The position numbers and the translations under genes were made by a program. 20,724 nt of DNA from Apostichopus californicus (lineage: Eukaryota; Echinodermata; Holothuroidea; Aspidochirotida; Stichopodidae). Below are positions 1 through 20,724 of the stretch, piece by piece; within the stretch, counting starts at the first letter, position 1; each line of letters starts with the position of its first letter. The stretch lies in assembly GCA_020650975.1 (NCBI GenBank), contig JAIPMN010019438.1, positions 1 to 20,724 on the forward strand, in the 5' to 3' direction. A model generated the notes under the pieces. The model was not told where the DNA came from, did no database searches, and worked only from the letters and a program-made list of their open reading frames with translations.

Positions 1-379
1 TTGTCAGCCTGGATGGCAGTTATTTTAGGACTCTAAGCATTTGAAGAACTAAGACGTTGAATGATTTATAACGTATACTTCAAGTATGATGGCTATCCAA
101 ATAAGAGATAAACCTAATTTCAATGTTTTTTGTTATTACTGTTTGGAAGACCATTTCAGATGGGAAAAACTGTTGATTTCTCCCGAATGAAATGTCTACC
201 TTTCTTTAGCCTACCAGGGCCTAAACCCTTGACCTTCCAGATGGTACGTTTCATGGCTTCTAATGTCACCACCTTTATCCACTCTACCATAGCAACGGTC
301 ATTGGTTTATAACCAAAAATTTGTTTTCTTCACAGTCAATTGATGTGAATATTCTTGTTTTTTCTCTTTGTGTTTTTAG
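1..379 (+). other. RNGTT: RNGTT intron (left edge)
   Basis: No exon found. A short open stretch at 130-312 has no splice sites that would join it in frame to the exon at 380 and resembles no capping-enzyme segment. It ends at the acceptor at 378-379. Confidence 0.6.
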
Positions 380-451
380 ATTCTCACAGGTCACTTCTCA
401 AAGCAGATATCACATGAGACCGATGGACTTATCTTCCAACCTTTCAAAGAG
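380..451 (+). CDS. RNGTT: RNGTT exon a (motif IV)
   Basis: 24 codons, phase 0 at both ends. Acceptor is tgtttttag (ends 379), donor is gtaatt (452). It encodes [20 protein letters not shown] then PFKE; the DGLIF part is nucleotidyl-transferase motif IV. This is the first exon of the gene visible here; the 379 bases to its left read as intron. Confidence 0.92.
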
Positions 452-3400
452 GTAATTATTTAAAATTAAGTAACTTTTCTCTGCTGTTCATCAAATTGTA
501 TTATGGATATGTTAGGGATATGTAGAAACTATGTATGTAGGATATGTAGAGGATATATAGGATGTATATAGAGACTATATGTTGGGTATATGAATGATAT
601 AAGGATATGTAGAGCCTATATATGTAGGATATATTTAGAGAGGATATGTAGAGACTATATGAAGGATATATTTAGAGAGGGTACGTGAAGACTATATGTA
701 GGATATATTTAGAGAGGATATGGAGAGACCATATGTATTTAGAGGATATGTAAAGACCAAATGTAGATTAATATTTAGAGGATATGTAGATACTATATGT
801 AGGATATATTCAGAGGAAACAAGGATAGGTGGGGACTTAATATAGGACATGAATATATAAATATATGTAGAGACTATACGCAGGATATATTTAGAGGATA
901 TTTAGAGACTATATGTAGGATATATATAGAGGATATGAAGAGACTATATATTGAATATATTTATAGAGGATATGTAGAGACTATGTAGGATATATTTAGA
1001 GGATATATAGAGACTATATGTGGGATATATTTAGAGAGGATCTGTAGAGACTATATGTAGGATATATTTAGAGGATACAAGGATAGGTGGGGCCTTTTTG
1101 TAGGATATGAAGATATAAGTATATGTAGAGACTATATATGTCGCATATTTAGAGGATATGTAGAGACTATATGTACCTTTCCTTTTTTCCTTGATGCTAA
1201 TGTTTTGTATTTTGTTTTTATCAATCTTTTCAGCCTTATTTCCCTGGGAGGTGTCGAATCCTTCTCAAGTGGAAACCACCCAGTCAGAACTCTGTTGATT
1301 TTAGACTGGCGATTACAGAAGTACAGGCAACTGGGTGAGTCTGACTTATATATGTTTGTCACCAACTATGAATAAACCACCAGTTTTCATTTCTTTGTTT
1401 TGTTTTATCACGATCGAAGCAGAAATAAGTGACATTAAAAAGAGCAAAGAAGGTTTTTTTGCTAGAATAGGAGTCAAATCATTGGCTACAGGATCACAAT
1501 TGTAAATTTCTTTTGGTGGTGATGTTTGGTTACCATGGTTATAAAATTTCACACTTTACTTGACAACTGCATCTTGAATTTTTTTTTCTTTTTTTTCTTT
1601 CTGGTGTTTGTTCCAACTTTTTCAAATAATGAGAAAATAAGTGTTTGACCAGTCACCAGGTTCTAATTTTTCTCTTTGTTTTTACATCTTTAAATTCTAG
1701 GTGCTTAAAAGAGAGCAAGGGACTTCTCTATGTGAACCATATGAAGGAACCTTTCGCACAAATGCCGGTGAGTTGGAACGATCGTGCCTATTATATTAAA
1801 CCGAAATCACGGTTTGGTCTTGCTCTTGTTTAGAAGAGTATAAGTTGCGAAGACAGTATCAACCAACAATGCACTCTCTACTTTACTGACAAAACTTTGG
1901 CTAAATATGTTTAAAAGAAAAATAAAGGGAAAATTTTCAATTAATGAAAGATTACTTGTTGTACTGTTATTTTTGTTAGGATTTAAAATATTGAAAAAAT
2001 ACCTTTTTTTTTCTTTCTCAACAACATGTTCTCTGGGATAAATTGAAAGACATTTTTTTTGTTTCATTCTATTTTCTTCTCTGTCTGTCTGTCTGTGGGT
2101 CCATCTGTCAGTGATCTATCTGTCGTATTACCATTTCTATGTGTCATTGGTTGAAACTTGCTCTGTGTCTAATAAAGTGCATTGTCCTTTGTCTCTTATT
2201 TGTCTCTCTGATATGATTGTTATCATTAATTTACAAACACAGATCACAAATGCCTTGAAGAAATACAACAAGAAGATTGTCGAATGCAAATTTGATCAGA
2301 AGAAGCAGCACTGGGTCTTCATGCGGGAAAGAACGGACAAGAGCTTTCCTAATGCTTACACCACTGCTGTTGGTAAGTGAAGAACATATAGAAGTAGGAT
2401 GGCAGAGATGGGGGGGGGAGCAGGGCTGGGGTGGGGGTGGAGAATGGGGGGCTATATGTAAGTGAAGAACACATTGGGGTTGGTGAGCAGGGGAGTTGTC
2501 AGCGAATAACATCGGCATAGGATGGACGGGGAGAGGGAGGGGGCTGGTGATGGGTGCTGTTGGTAACAAGGTAGGTATATGATGAGGGCTGGGGGCAGAA
2601 GGAGGACAGGAGATAAATATGTCTATTATCTGAGATAAGAAACAGCGATGATGTATCTTTTTGAGAGAAGGGAACAGAGAGGAGCTCCTCAATACCTGAA
2701 GTACCGCTGCGGGATGACTGTAGGACATTGGCAAAGAGGAGAGGGTAGAGGAGGGGGTCGGAGGGAGGTGTTTTGTGGAGGAAAAAGATAGGTAAGCTAT
2801 AGAGTGAGGCAGACTTGGGAGTGTGATAAGGTGTGTTGACAGCAATGGCTATCCATGAGAGAAGATCATAGTTGAGGTCTGTATTAAGACATTTTGAACA
2901 TAGTTTGGGACTTTTCTAAGGTGGTGAGTCTTAGTTGAGGGGTGGGGGGGGGGGTCTTGAACAGGCAGGAGTTATCATTTCAAGGGATAAAAAGATAATG
3001 GTAGGGAATTGTCATTATCACCAATGAGAGAAAATAAGAGATACAACTGAGTTGGTTCTTGGAATTTGACAAAAATCTATCATTAGCTCTTCACCTTGAG
3101 CTCCACTTTTTTAAATTGTGTGAATCACAAGGTGACAACATTCTAAGTCACTAAGAAATGAGCCTGTGTACTTAAAACCTATAAAAAAAACTCATTGTAA
3201 AGTCTGTAATGGTTATTGACAAGACCCATTGCCAAATTATGACTATATTTTGTTACTGATTCTTCCAACATGTTGTTATAGTGAACCTTGTGAGCAGGTT
3301 CCCTCTTTAACCTCAACAATATATTCATCATATATCATATATAAATATAAGTATGTATATATATATTTGTATATATATTTGTATATATATTTGTATATAT

Positions 3401-3654
3401 ATATATATATATATATGTATATTTATATATATTGTATGTATATCTCTTGTTCAGCCGTCTGTCAGAGCATCATGAAACCAGTGACAAAGGACAAACTTCT
3501 AGACTTTATCGAGAACCACGCGATGAAACCCAAGAAAGGACCAGATCCTGGTGGCACCTCTTCACCGCGCCCCAAACGACAGAGAATGGAAGGCCCATCC
3601 GGGCCGGGGGGTATGATGGACGGGAAACTCATGCTACCCCCACCTCCAAGATGA
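380..3654 (+). CDS. RNGTT: mRNA capping enzyme, C-terminal part (5 exons; 5' end outside window)
   Basis: Spliced frame 380-451, 1234-1334, 1701-1767, 2243-2372 and 3455-3654: 570 nt, 189 codons plus stop, all junctions GT-AG and in phase. The protein is the 3' part of the metazoan bifunctional capping enzyme (RNA 5'-triphosphatase plus guanylyltransferase), which adds the GMP cap to nascent RNA polymerase II transcripts in the nucleus. Visible guanylyltransferase motifs: motif IV (ETDGLIF, exon 1), motif V ([14 protein letters not shown], exon 2), then the OB-fold with motif VI ([16 protein letters not shown], exon 4). The tail is basic and Pro-rich (RPKRQR, ending LPPPPR), as in other animal enzymes. 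The catalytic KxDG lysine and the phosphatase domain must lie left of the window. Identification rests on recognising these motifs in order; no search was run. Confidence 0.95.
503..1175 (+). repeat. AT-rich 35-36 bp minisatellite filling an RNGTT intron
   Basis: Degenerate tandem copies built from TAGAGACTATATGTAGGATA followed by TATTTAGAGGATATG. The array takes about 673 of the 782 bases of the intron 452-1233. A longer block is itself duplicated: AAGGATAGGTGGGG occurs at 821 and again at 1079, a 258 bp step, with similar flanks, so the array grew partly by larger segmental copies. Confidence 0.85.
1234..1334 (+). CDS. RNGTT: RNGTT exon b (motif V)
   Basis: 101 nt, starts in phase 0 and ends two bases into a Gly codon. 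Acceptor is tcttttcag, donor gtgagt. It encodes a [17 protein letters not shown] segment containing motif V, whose lysines contact the GTP phosphates in the family. Confidence 0.93.
1335..2242 (+). other. RNGTT: RNGTT introns flanking exon c
   Basis: Apart from exon c (1701-1767), the introns 1335-1700 and 1768-2242 contain only AT-rich sequence with T-runs and a short GTCTGTCT run near 2080-2100. I see no repeat family, RNA gene or extra exon. Confidence 0.6.
1701..1767 (+). CDS. RNGTT: RNGTT exon c
   Basis: 67 nt: one base completes the split Gly codon, then 22 codons ([20 protein letters not shown] plus MP). Acceptor is ttaaattctag, donor gtgagt. It matches the GLLYVGG..PFAQ stretch in the OB-fold of animal capping enzymes. 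Confidence 0.9.
2243..2372 (+). CDS. RNGTT: RNGTT exon d (motif VI)
   Basis: 130 nt, phase 0 start, one base into an Ala codon at the end. Acceptor is acaaacacag, donor gtaagt. It encodes the conserved CKF...[16 protein letters not shown] motif VI, which in this family orients the beta and gamma phosphates of GTP. The donor is repeated exactly 85 bases downstream (see findings). Confidence 0.94.
2373..3454 (+). other. RNGTT: RNGTT last intron, G-rich, with duplicated donor
   Basis: The first 500 bases are strongly G-rich on the coding strand (runs of 8-9 G near 2411 and a run of 11 G at 2944-2954). The donor block GTAAGTGAAGAACA at 2373 is repeated exactly at 2458, and TGCTGTTGGTAA from the exon end recurs near 2555. 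The open frames seen on both strands here follow from skewed composition. Confidence 0.6.
3340..3440 (+). repeat. TA-rich microsatellite with a TATATATTTG unit beside an acceptor
   Basis: Several copies of a 10-12 bp unit (TATATATTTG and variants) run into a pure TA tract. It sits about 15-115 bases before the acceptor of the last RNGTT exon, leaving only a short pyrimidine stretch (ctcttgttcag). Confidence 0.85.
3455..3654 (+). CDS. RNGTT: RNGTT last coding exon and C-terminal tail
   Basis: 200 nt ending in TGA at 3652-3654. Acceptor is ctcttgttcag. The helical end ([20 protein letters not shown]) is followed by a low-complexity tail with a basic cluster PRPKRQR that could serve as a nuclear localisation signal, a Gly/Met-rich stretch and a PPPPR end. 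The tail composition resembles that of vertebrate RNGTT, but its sequence is divergent. Confidence 0.93.
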
Positions 3655-4061
3655 GCGGGGGAAGAAAAAAACAAACAAAACGAGGATCAACCGACGAGAC
3701 GCTTGAAGCGATGACCGAGATCTCCACCCTCGCCTTCCTCAAGATGACGAGATCAGAATTACCAAGAAATTGCTAAAGAGGGAAATGGATACGTCTGGAT
3801 TTCTGCACAGCTTTCCATACAGTTCCAGTTTAATCCAGTCCTTGAGAATGAAGTAACGTGGCTTATTTGTAAATTTGTCTTTGGTTTATGTGGAGATTAT
3901 TGTGAATTTTCTTCGCTCCAGTGAACACATCAGACAATCTGACCTGGATATTCATACCTGTCTGAAAACTGACCTTCTAGTGGAAAATTCATTGAAAGAG
4001 AGTGCGCTGTGCAAGGCTATGATAATGGCACTCATAACCGATTGTATTCGTTTTAATTAAA
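3655..4061 (+). other. RNGTT: RNGTT 3' UTR (likely)
   Basis: Sequence directly after the stop, with no splice sites or conserved frame. The first candidate polyadenylation signal I see is the variant ATTAAA at 4056-4061, which coincides with the left end of the transposon-like element described next. If used, the UTR would be about 0.4 kb; a later signal cannot be excluded. Confidence 0.4.
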
Positions 4062-4572
4062 GGGATACTCTGGTGCCTGAAGTTGGATTATTTTATAACA
4101 AAAATTGCTGGAAACATTTCTGCAAATTAGGTTCAAAACCACATCTATAGAGCATTTTGTTTGGCAGTGATAAGAATTTTTTTTTAATTTGGTGATATTT
4201 TATTTATGCATCTGGCAACAGCAGGGTGAATGAAGTCATCGTGTCAGTTCGTCTGAAAAAGTTTGTTTTATCTTAATAATTGAAACATTTATCCACAAAA
4301 GGAAAACAGTATTTCTGCCAAAAATGTGCGGTTTGATGGCTTCCTAACTACAGAGAACATTGTCAGTTAATCAAACATTCCAAAGGTATTATATTTCGTG
4401 GACGGGATAACTTTGTGCCTAGATGACATCACGGACCGCCCACTGTGTTTAGTGAGTCCAAATAGGTTACATAAAATCGACTTTATCTGGAATTCTCGAG
4501 TGTGGAATATATACTTTTCTTTTTTAAGATTAGTCTCACATTTTCTGACAATTGGAATGTTCCTTTAAGATT
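4058..4572. mobile_element. Degenerate TTAAAGG-ended miniature element (copy 1)
   Basis: The left end reads TTAAAGGGATACTCTGGTGC. The right end, reverse complemented, reads TTAAAGGAACATTCCAATTG, a weak terminal inverted repeat beginning TTAAAGG. Internal blocks (ACAGAGAACATTGTCAGTTA near 4351, CAAACATTCC, and TCAAAACCACAT near 4133) have counterparts in the element at about 13993-14440, which supports a shared family. No coding capacity. Any TTAA target duplication is only suggested by the ends. Confidence 0.5.
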
Positions 4573-5798
4573 GTGTGTTTGAGTTCATGAATATTCATAG
4601 CATGAAGCATATGACATCACTTCACACAAGAATTCGATTTTAATATGAAGATTTCTAAAGAAATCATATTAAAGGATGACTTTGGGCAGAAATTTTTAGT
4701 CTTAAAGATTGTTCTGTAGCAATTCAGATTCTTGTGACCTCACTTTTTGTGACAAACTTTTTACCATGCATCACAATTTTTTTTTTTTAAAGTACAAATG
4801 GGTGTTGAATGCCATCCAAGGCTGCTGATTGGTTTAACTGAATCTAAACATTGTGTTTTGTTTGAGTTATTAGAACTGATGAAACAATGGGTTCACATTG
4901 AATGAATACTAAGGCCACTGAGTTTTGTATTGCATCTGATGAACTGATCTAATGGTCTGTGTGTTAGAACGAATCACTTAAATACATGAACTCCAGATAT
5001 GTAAATGGTCATTTCTTGAAAATGAAAGTGGCATATAAATATTGACTGACAGTATCGTTTTTGTAAATTTTTTTATTAAGTCTACAACATATAAAACTTA
5101 ATTATAATAATAATTATAAATTAGTTTTGTGCCTAATTTTGTCGCTAAGCATGCACATTATGGATACAGACGGTTGAGGAATGTTCGATATGGCTGTTAC
5201 CAGTCTTGCAAAGACTCCAGTGTTTTATCGGTTTAGTACGTTCCTCGAATCTTCCTTGTTTGCTGCAACAGGTGCTCCCAGCCGTGCAGATTTTACTGGG
5301 TACTATTTGTAACAAACAAGTAGTTTGGCGTGTACAGTTCACTGGATGAGCGCACTCTAGAGCAAATATCGTCTCGTAAAGACAATTTGAATAAGACTAG
5401 GATATTACCTGCGGTTCAATCGCAAATTAAGGAAGCCCATAAGTGCCATCGAAAAAAGTTCAAAATTATTCTTTCCAAGCTGGGTTGTCCTTCAAGAAAT
5501 GTTTGTTAAAGAGACTATCCTTTCCAGAAATGGATGTTGGCGATGCTGATTATAAACGATATATTTCGGCCAATATTTTTTTAAGAATTGTAGATTTGAG
5601 TAACCACTTTGAATTCCATTGAAACTGATGCAATGAAACTTGAAGACAGACAGACAATTTGGCATGAAGTATGGTGGTGTACTCTAGCTACGTGTGTCGC
5701 TGACTATGGAACGCCATTAGTAAAGAAATTACCAAACCTCGTGGACATCCATGTTCGTTGTTCAGTAATGTGTGTGTATATAATGTGTGTCAATAATG
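4573..5798. other. Intergenic DNA, no gene recognised
   Basis: AT-rich, no convincing exon. There is another TTAAAGGATGACTTTGGGC end-like sequence near 4669 without a visible partner, a small hairpin at 4642-4671 (AATATGA...TCATATT type) and an AT-rich stretch at 5070-5125. Open frames at 5145-5342 (-) and from 5609 (+) show no recognisable protein similarity. Confidence 0.45.
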
Positions 5799-5930
5799 AT
5801 ACACAATCACAATTTATATACAGTCGCCATGAACGTACACAATCGCAATACATAGGCCTATGCAGTTCCAACGGACATACCCGATTCCAATACATATGTA
5901 ATAGCCATGAACATACAAAGTTTAATCAAA
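5799..5930. repeat. Degenerate 36-40 bp tandem repeat
   Basis: Four diverged copies begin with ATACACAATC, GTACACAATCGCAATACATA, ACATACCCGATTCCAATACA and ACATACAAAG at about 5800, 5835, 5875 and 5911. Copies also share a GCCATGAAC block. TAGGCCTA palindromes occur here (about 5852) and at about 5961 and 6072. Confidence 0.6.
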
Positions 5931-6186
5931 CATTACTCAGCCAACCACCGCACGCGTGATATAGGCCTAAAATATACATCGTGTGGGGATGCACAGGAAA
6001 TGTAGTACCTGTCTAATCTAAGGCCAGCGTGGGCCTACTTACCCTAGCTATATATGTAGCTGCGCTGATAGATAGGCCTACACTAGTAATTTGTAAGTCA
6101 AATTGTAACAGCTTTTTCAATCGCAATTTTAATATACAATGCCCCATCAAAAACGGCCAAAGTTACCACAGTGTAGTTAAAAAACA

Positions 6187-6192
6187 TTTATT
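6187..6192 (-). promoter_or_regulatory. SELENOO: Possible SelO polyadenylation signal
   Basis: TTTATT on the + strand gives AATAAA on the gene strand about 1.05 kb past the SelO stop. I noticed it as a plausible hexamer but did not list every alternative, so the assignment is tentative. Confidence 0.25.
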
Positions 6193-6624
6193 TTGTATTT
6201 TGAGACAATTTACAGAATTATTTCACCCAGGTCTGCATGCAAGGTTGTGTTACTAACTGTTTTGAATTTTGGGTCGGGTTGACAAAGGGGGGGGGGACAT
6301 GTTCGCGCCCTCACCCACCTTGGCTCTGTGCCTGTTAGGAAAGACAAGGAGAGGAAGCACAAAGAGAACAATTCAATGATGAACAGGGTGTACATATTAA
6401 ACAGACAATTTTGAAAAATATGCCAGCACCTTTAATACTCTTGAAGATGTGAAATAAGAATAAACAAATCATAAAAATGAACTCTGAAAACGTTTCTATA
6501 AATAACAATTCCTGTGTCGAAAAACATATCATATTCCCATAAATGATAACAATAAGGTTACAAGTTATTTGACTCAATCTTTCAAACTCCACCAAAATTT
6601 CCGAATAGATTGTATAAAACCACT

Positions 6625-6795
6625 GACTGTACGTATGTATGTATGATGTATGTTTGCATGTGTGTATGTATGCGTGTATAATGTATGTATGTAGGTACGT
6701 ATGTATGTGTGTATGTATGTAGTGTGTGTGTGTGTGCGTATGTAATGTGTATGTGTGTGTGTATGAATCTATGTATGTGTGCCTGTATGTATGTG
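6625..6795. repeat. Imperfect TGTATG/TGTG microsatellite
   Basis: Long run of TATG, TGTG and GTATGTATG units with interruptions. The reading frames on both strands (Thr/His-rich on the - strand, Cys/Val-rich on the + strand) are products of the short repeat. Confidence 0.85.
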
Positions 6796-6839
6796 AGCTA
6801 TTGTGCATGCTGCAACAGATCTCTAAAAACCTGCTACAG

Positions 6840-7108
6840 TTACACATCATCCTAAGAAAGACACAGTGGGGTGTGAATATTCCCGAACCACAAGGCCATA
6901 CCTGGTTGCAGGTTTAATATGTAACACTACCAAGGGAAAGAATGCTGGTGCAGTATCATTTGTCACGTCTGGAAAGAAGAAATCCCTCTACATTAAAGTG
7001 GAACATGCAGACTCCATCAACTCTCAATGTTTTCATGACTATTTCAGCTTAGTTTACAACAAACTTCAACGTACATTTGACAGCGCTGAACAACAAGACG
7101 CATCTTAA
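6840..7108 (+). other. Unexplained open frame, possible exon or gene relic
   Basis: An 89-codon open stretch begins after a possible acceptor (ctgctacag, ending 6839) and ends in TAA at 7106-7108. The first potential start inside it is a GTG, so an intact small gene is unlikely. The product is hydrophilic and Lys-rich, including KNAGAVSFVTSGKKKSLYIK and later CFHDYFSLVYNKLQRTFDS. I do not recognise the family. It lies antisense to the likely SelO 3' UTR. It could be an exon of another + strand gene, a retrocopy fragment or chance. Confidence 0.3.
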
Positions 7109-7237
7109 AAAACAAGCGTCGTCGTATGGCATTTCTGAACAGGTTATGATGTTTTCTCCAATATATTGACTCATTTCAGTTGAGGTAAACAAGGGCCACT
7201 CTTAAAGAAATTTAAATCAAATTGAATGTCCGTTTGG

Positions 7238-19929
<12,692 letters not shown>

Positions 19930-20355
19930 TTTGTACCCTCGTTCCAGATATTGAAAACATAGAAGAAATTTGATCTCAATCAAATTAATTTAGATATATT
20001 AACAATCCCGTAATATATATTTTAAGAAAACTAAATTGTCTCAGTTCTTCCACGCACTTTATTGAGGAACATTCATGTCATGTTATTCCTTCATATATAT
20101 TTATTCAAATTTGGCGCCAAGTTCTACAAGAATCGTCAACTTTCAAGAGAGAGGGTTGACAGTAATTTGCACGAAGTCTACTGGACCTGGTTTTCCTGGC
20201 AATTTCCTGAATCAGTTAACGCAGTTTAGCTTCTATAATTACATTCAAGTTTAATTGCCGCATAAAGGGTCACTCAGCCTTTTTTTACATGGGACTCCGA
20301 CACCAGTGTTACGTGTACCTGAGGCGGGGAGGGGAGGGGAAAGGGGGGCGTGGAG
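19930..20355 (-). promoter_or_regulatory. SELENOO: SelO upstream region (putative promoter)
   Basis: No coding frame. A palindrome TTGGCGCCAA at 20111-20120, within TTTGGCGC, fits an E2F-type site about 185 bases upstream of the chosen ATG. I see no convincing TATA box at a fixed distance. The right part becomes G-rich (20320-20355). The transcription start is not determined. Confidence 0.35.
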
Positions 20356-20547
20356 CAGTGGCGGAGCTAGGGGTATTGGTCAGGGGGTGCGAGCATGGTC
20401 TGTAGGGGCGCTTTCGACACTATCTAAGCGGAACGCCACAACAGGTTGGCGCGGAGCGGACATAATTTTTTTGAGTCAAGATACTCCCTAGATCGCCGGA
20501 AATGACCCTTTCCGGGCCTTGCTAATTTGCAGATAATGTGACAAATG
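20356..20547. mobile_element. Inverted, internally deleted relative of the 7754-8118 hAT element
   Basis: Begins CAGTGGCGGAGCTAGGGGTA. Bases 20356-20536 match 8118-7939 in reverse (shared CGCTTTCGACACTATCTAAG, CTCCCTAGATCGCCGGAAAT and GACCCTTTCCGGG). After GCAGATAA it jumps to ATGTGACA, which in the first copy lies about 40 bases further in. It is then cut by another element at 20548. Confidence 0.82.
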
Positions 20548-20724
20548 CAGGGGCGTATCCAGGGGGGGGCGCAACAGGCGCGCGCCCCCCTATTGGCCGT
20601 CACCAAAAAAAAAAGTTTTTAGCAAAAAAAATAATTAAAATAAAAAAAAAATTAAAAAAATTATCAATATTCTTTTGCATGATTTGAGCTCAAACATTGC
20701 ACCATTTTGCATCTAGAGGCCTTA
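20548..20724. mobile_element. Start of another hAT-like element, runs out of window
   Basis: CAGGGGCGTATCCAGGGGGG begins at 20548 in the middle of the preceding element and is followed by a CG-rich inverted stretch and A-rich sequence. The other end and target duplication are not visible; the 8 bases before it are GACAAATG. Confidence 0.55.

Noticed and set aside
130..312. 60-codon frame near the left edge as an upstream RNGTT exon
   Set aside because: No acceptor/donor pair gives an in-phase join, and the sequence does not resemble the segment expected before motif IV.
2231..2845. 204-codon open frame on the - strand, Pro/Ser/His-rich
   Set aside because: It is antisense to RNGTT exon d and the G-rich part of the next intron; composition explains its length.
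6335..6850. 171-codon - strand frame with Thr/His/Tyr repeats
   Set aside because: Most of it is the TGTATG microsatellite read on the other strand.

Overview
The window is nuclear DNA of an animal: two intron-rich protein genes with GT-AG splice sites, lying tail to tail, in AT-rich sequence full of minisatellites and small non-autonomous DNA transposons. Protein similarity, the density of hAT-type and TTAA-ended miniature elements and repeated TAGGCCTA palindromes suggest a marine invertebrate, perhaps an echinoderm or another non-vertebrate deuterostome. The species assignment is inference only. I see no bacterial, viral or CRISPR-like content.

Left part (380-3654, + strand): the last five coding exons of the mRNA capping enzyme (RNGTT), 189 codons plus stop. 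They cover guanylyltransferase motifs IV, V and VI and the C-terminal tail. The catalytic lysine motif and the phosphatase domain lie to the left, outside the window. One intron is mostly a 35-36 bp AT-rich minisatellite, and the last intron ends in a TA-rich repeat next to the acceptor.

Middle (3655-7237): intergenic DNA between converging genes. It holds the RNGTT 3' UTR, a degenerate TTAA-type element, a short 36-40 bp tandem repeat, a TGTATG-type microsatellite and an unexplained open frame (6840-7108) antisense to the likely SelO 3' UTR.

Right part (7238-19929, - strand): a complete nine-exon gene for selenoprotein O (SELENOO/YdiU family pseudokinase, a protein AMPylator). The nine exons join in phase into a 653-codon frame. 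The usual C-terminal selenocysteine is an ordinary Cys (TGC). The two cysteines expected to partner it (the activation-loop Cys, and the first Cys of the vertebrate CxxU) are Pro432 and Arg648. The N-terminus has a signal-peptide-like hydrophobic segment. The introns carry almost all the repeats: an 80 bp tandem repeat split by a hAT element with a perfect 8 bp target duplication, a 147 bp tandem duplication, a fossil copy of part of exon 6, a foldback element, a 974 bp purine-rich minisatellite, a second hAT element with a perfect 8 bp duplication and a long hairpin, and a GTAC-rich satellite with a 70 bp higher-order unit.

Far right (19930-20724): the SelO upstream region with an E2F-like palindrome, then an inverted relative of the first hAT element and the start of a third hAT-like element that leaves the window.

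The two genes have no obvious functional link (nuclear mRNA capping versus protein AMPylation). The most interesting biology is the SelO protein that appears to have lost its redox-switch partners. The most interesting structures are the repeat arrays inside introns and the duplicated exon fragment.
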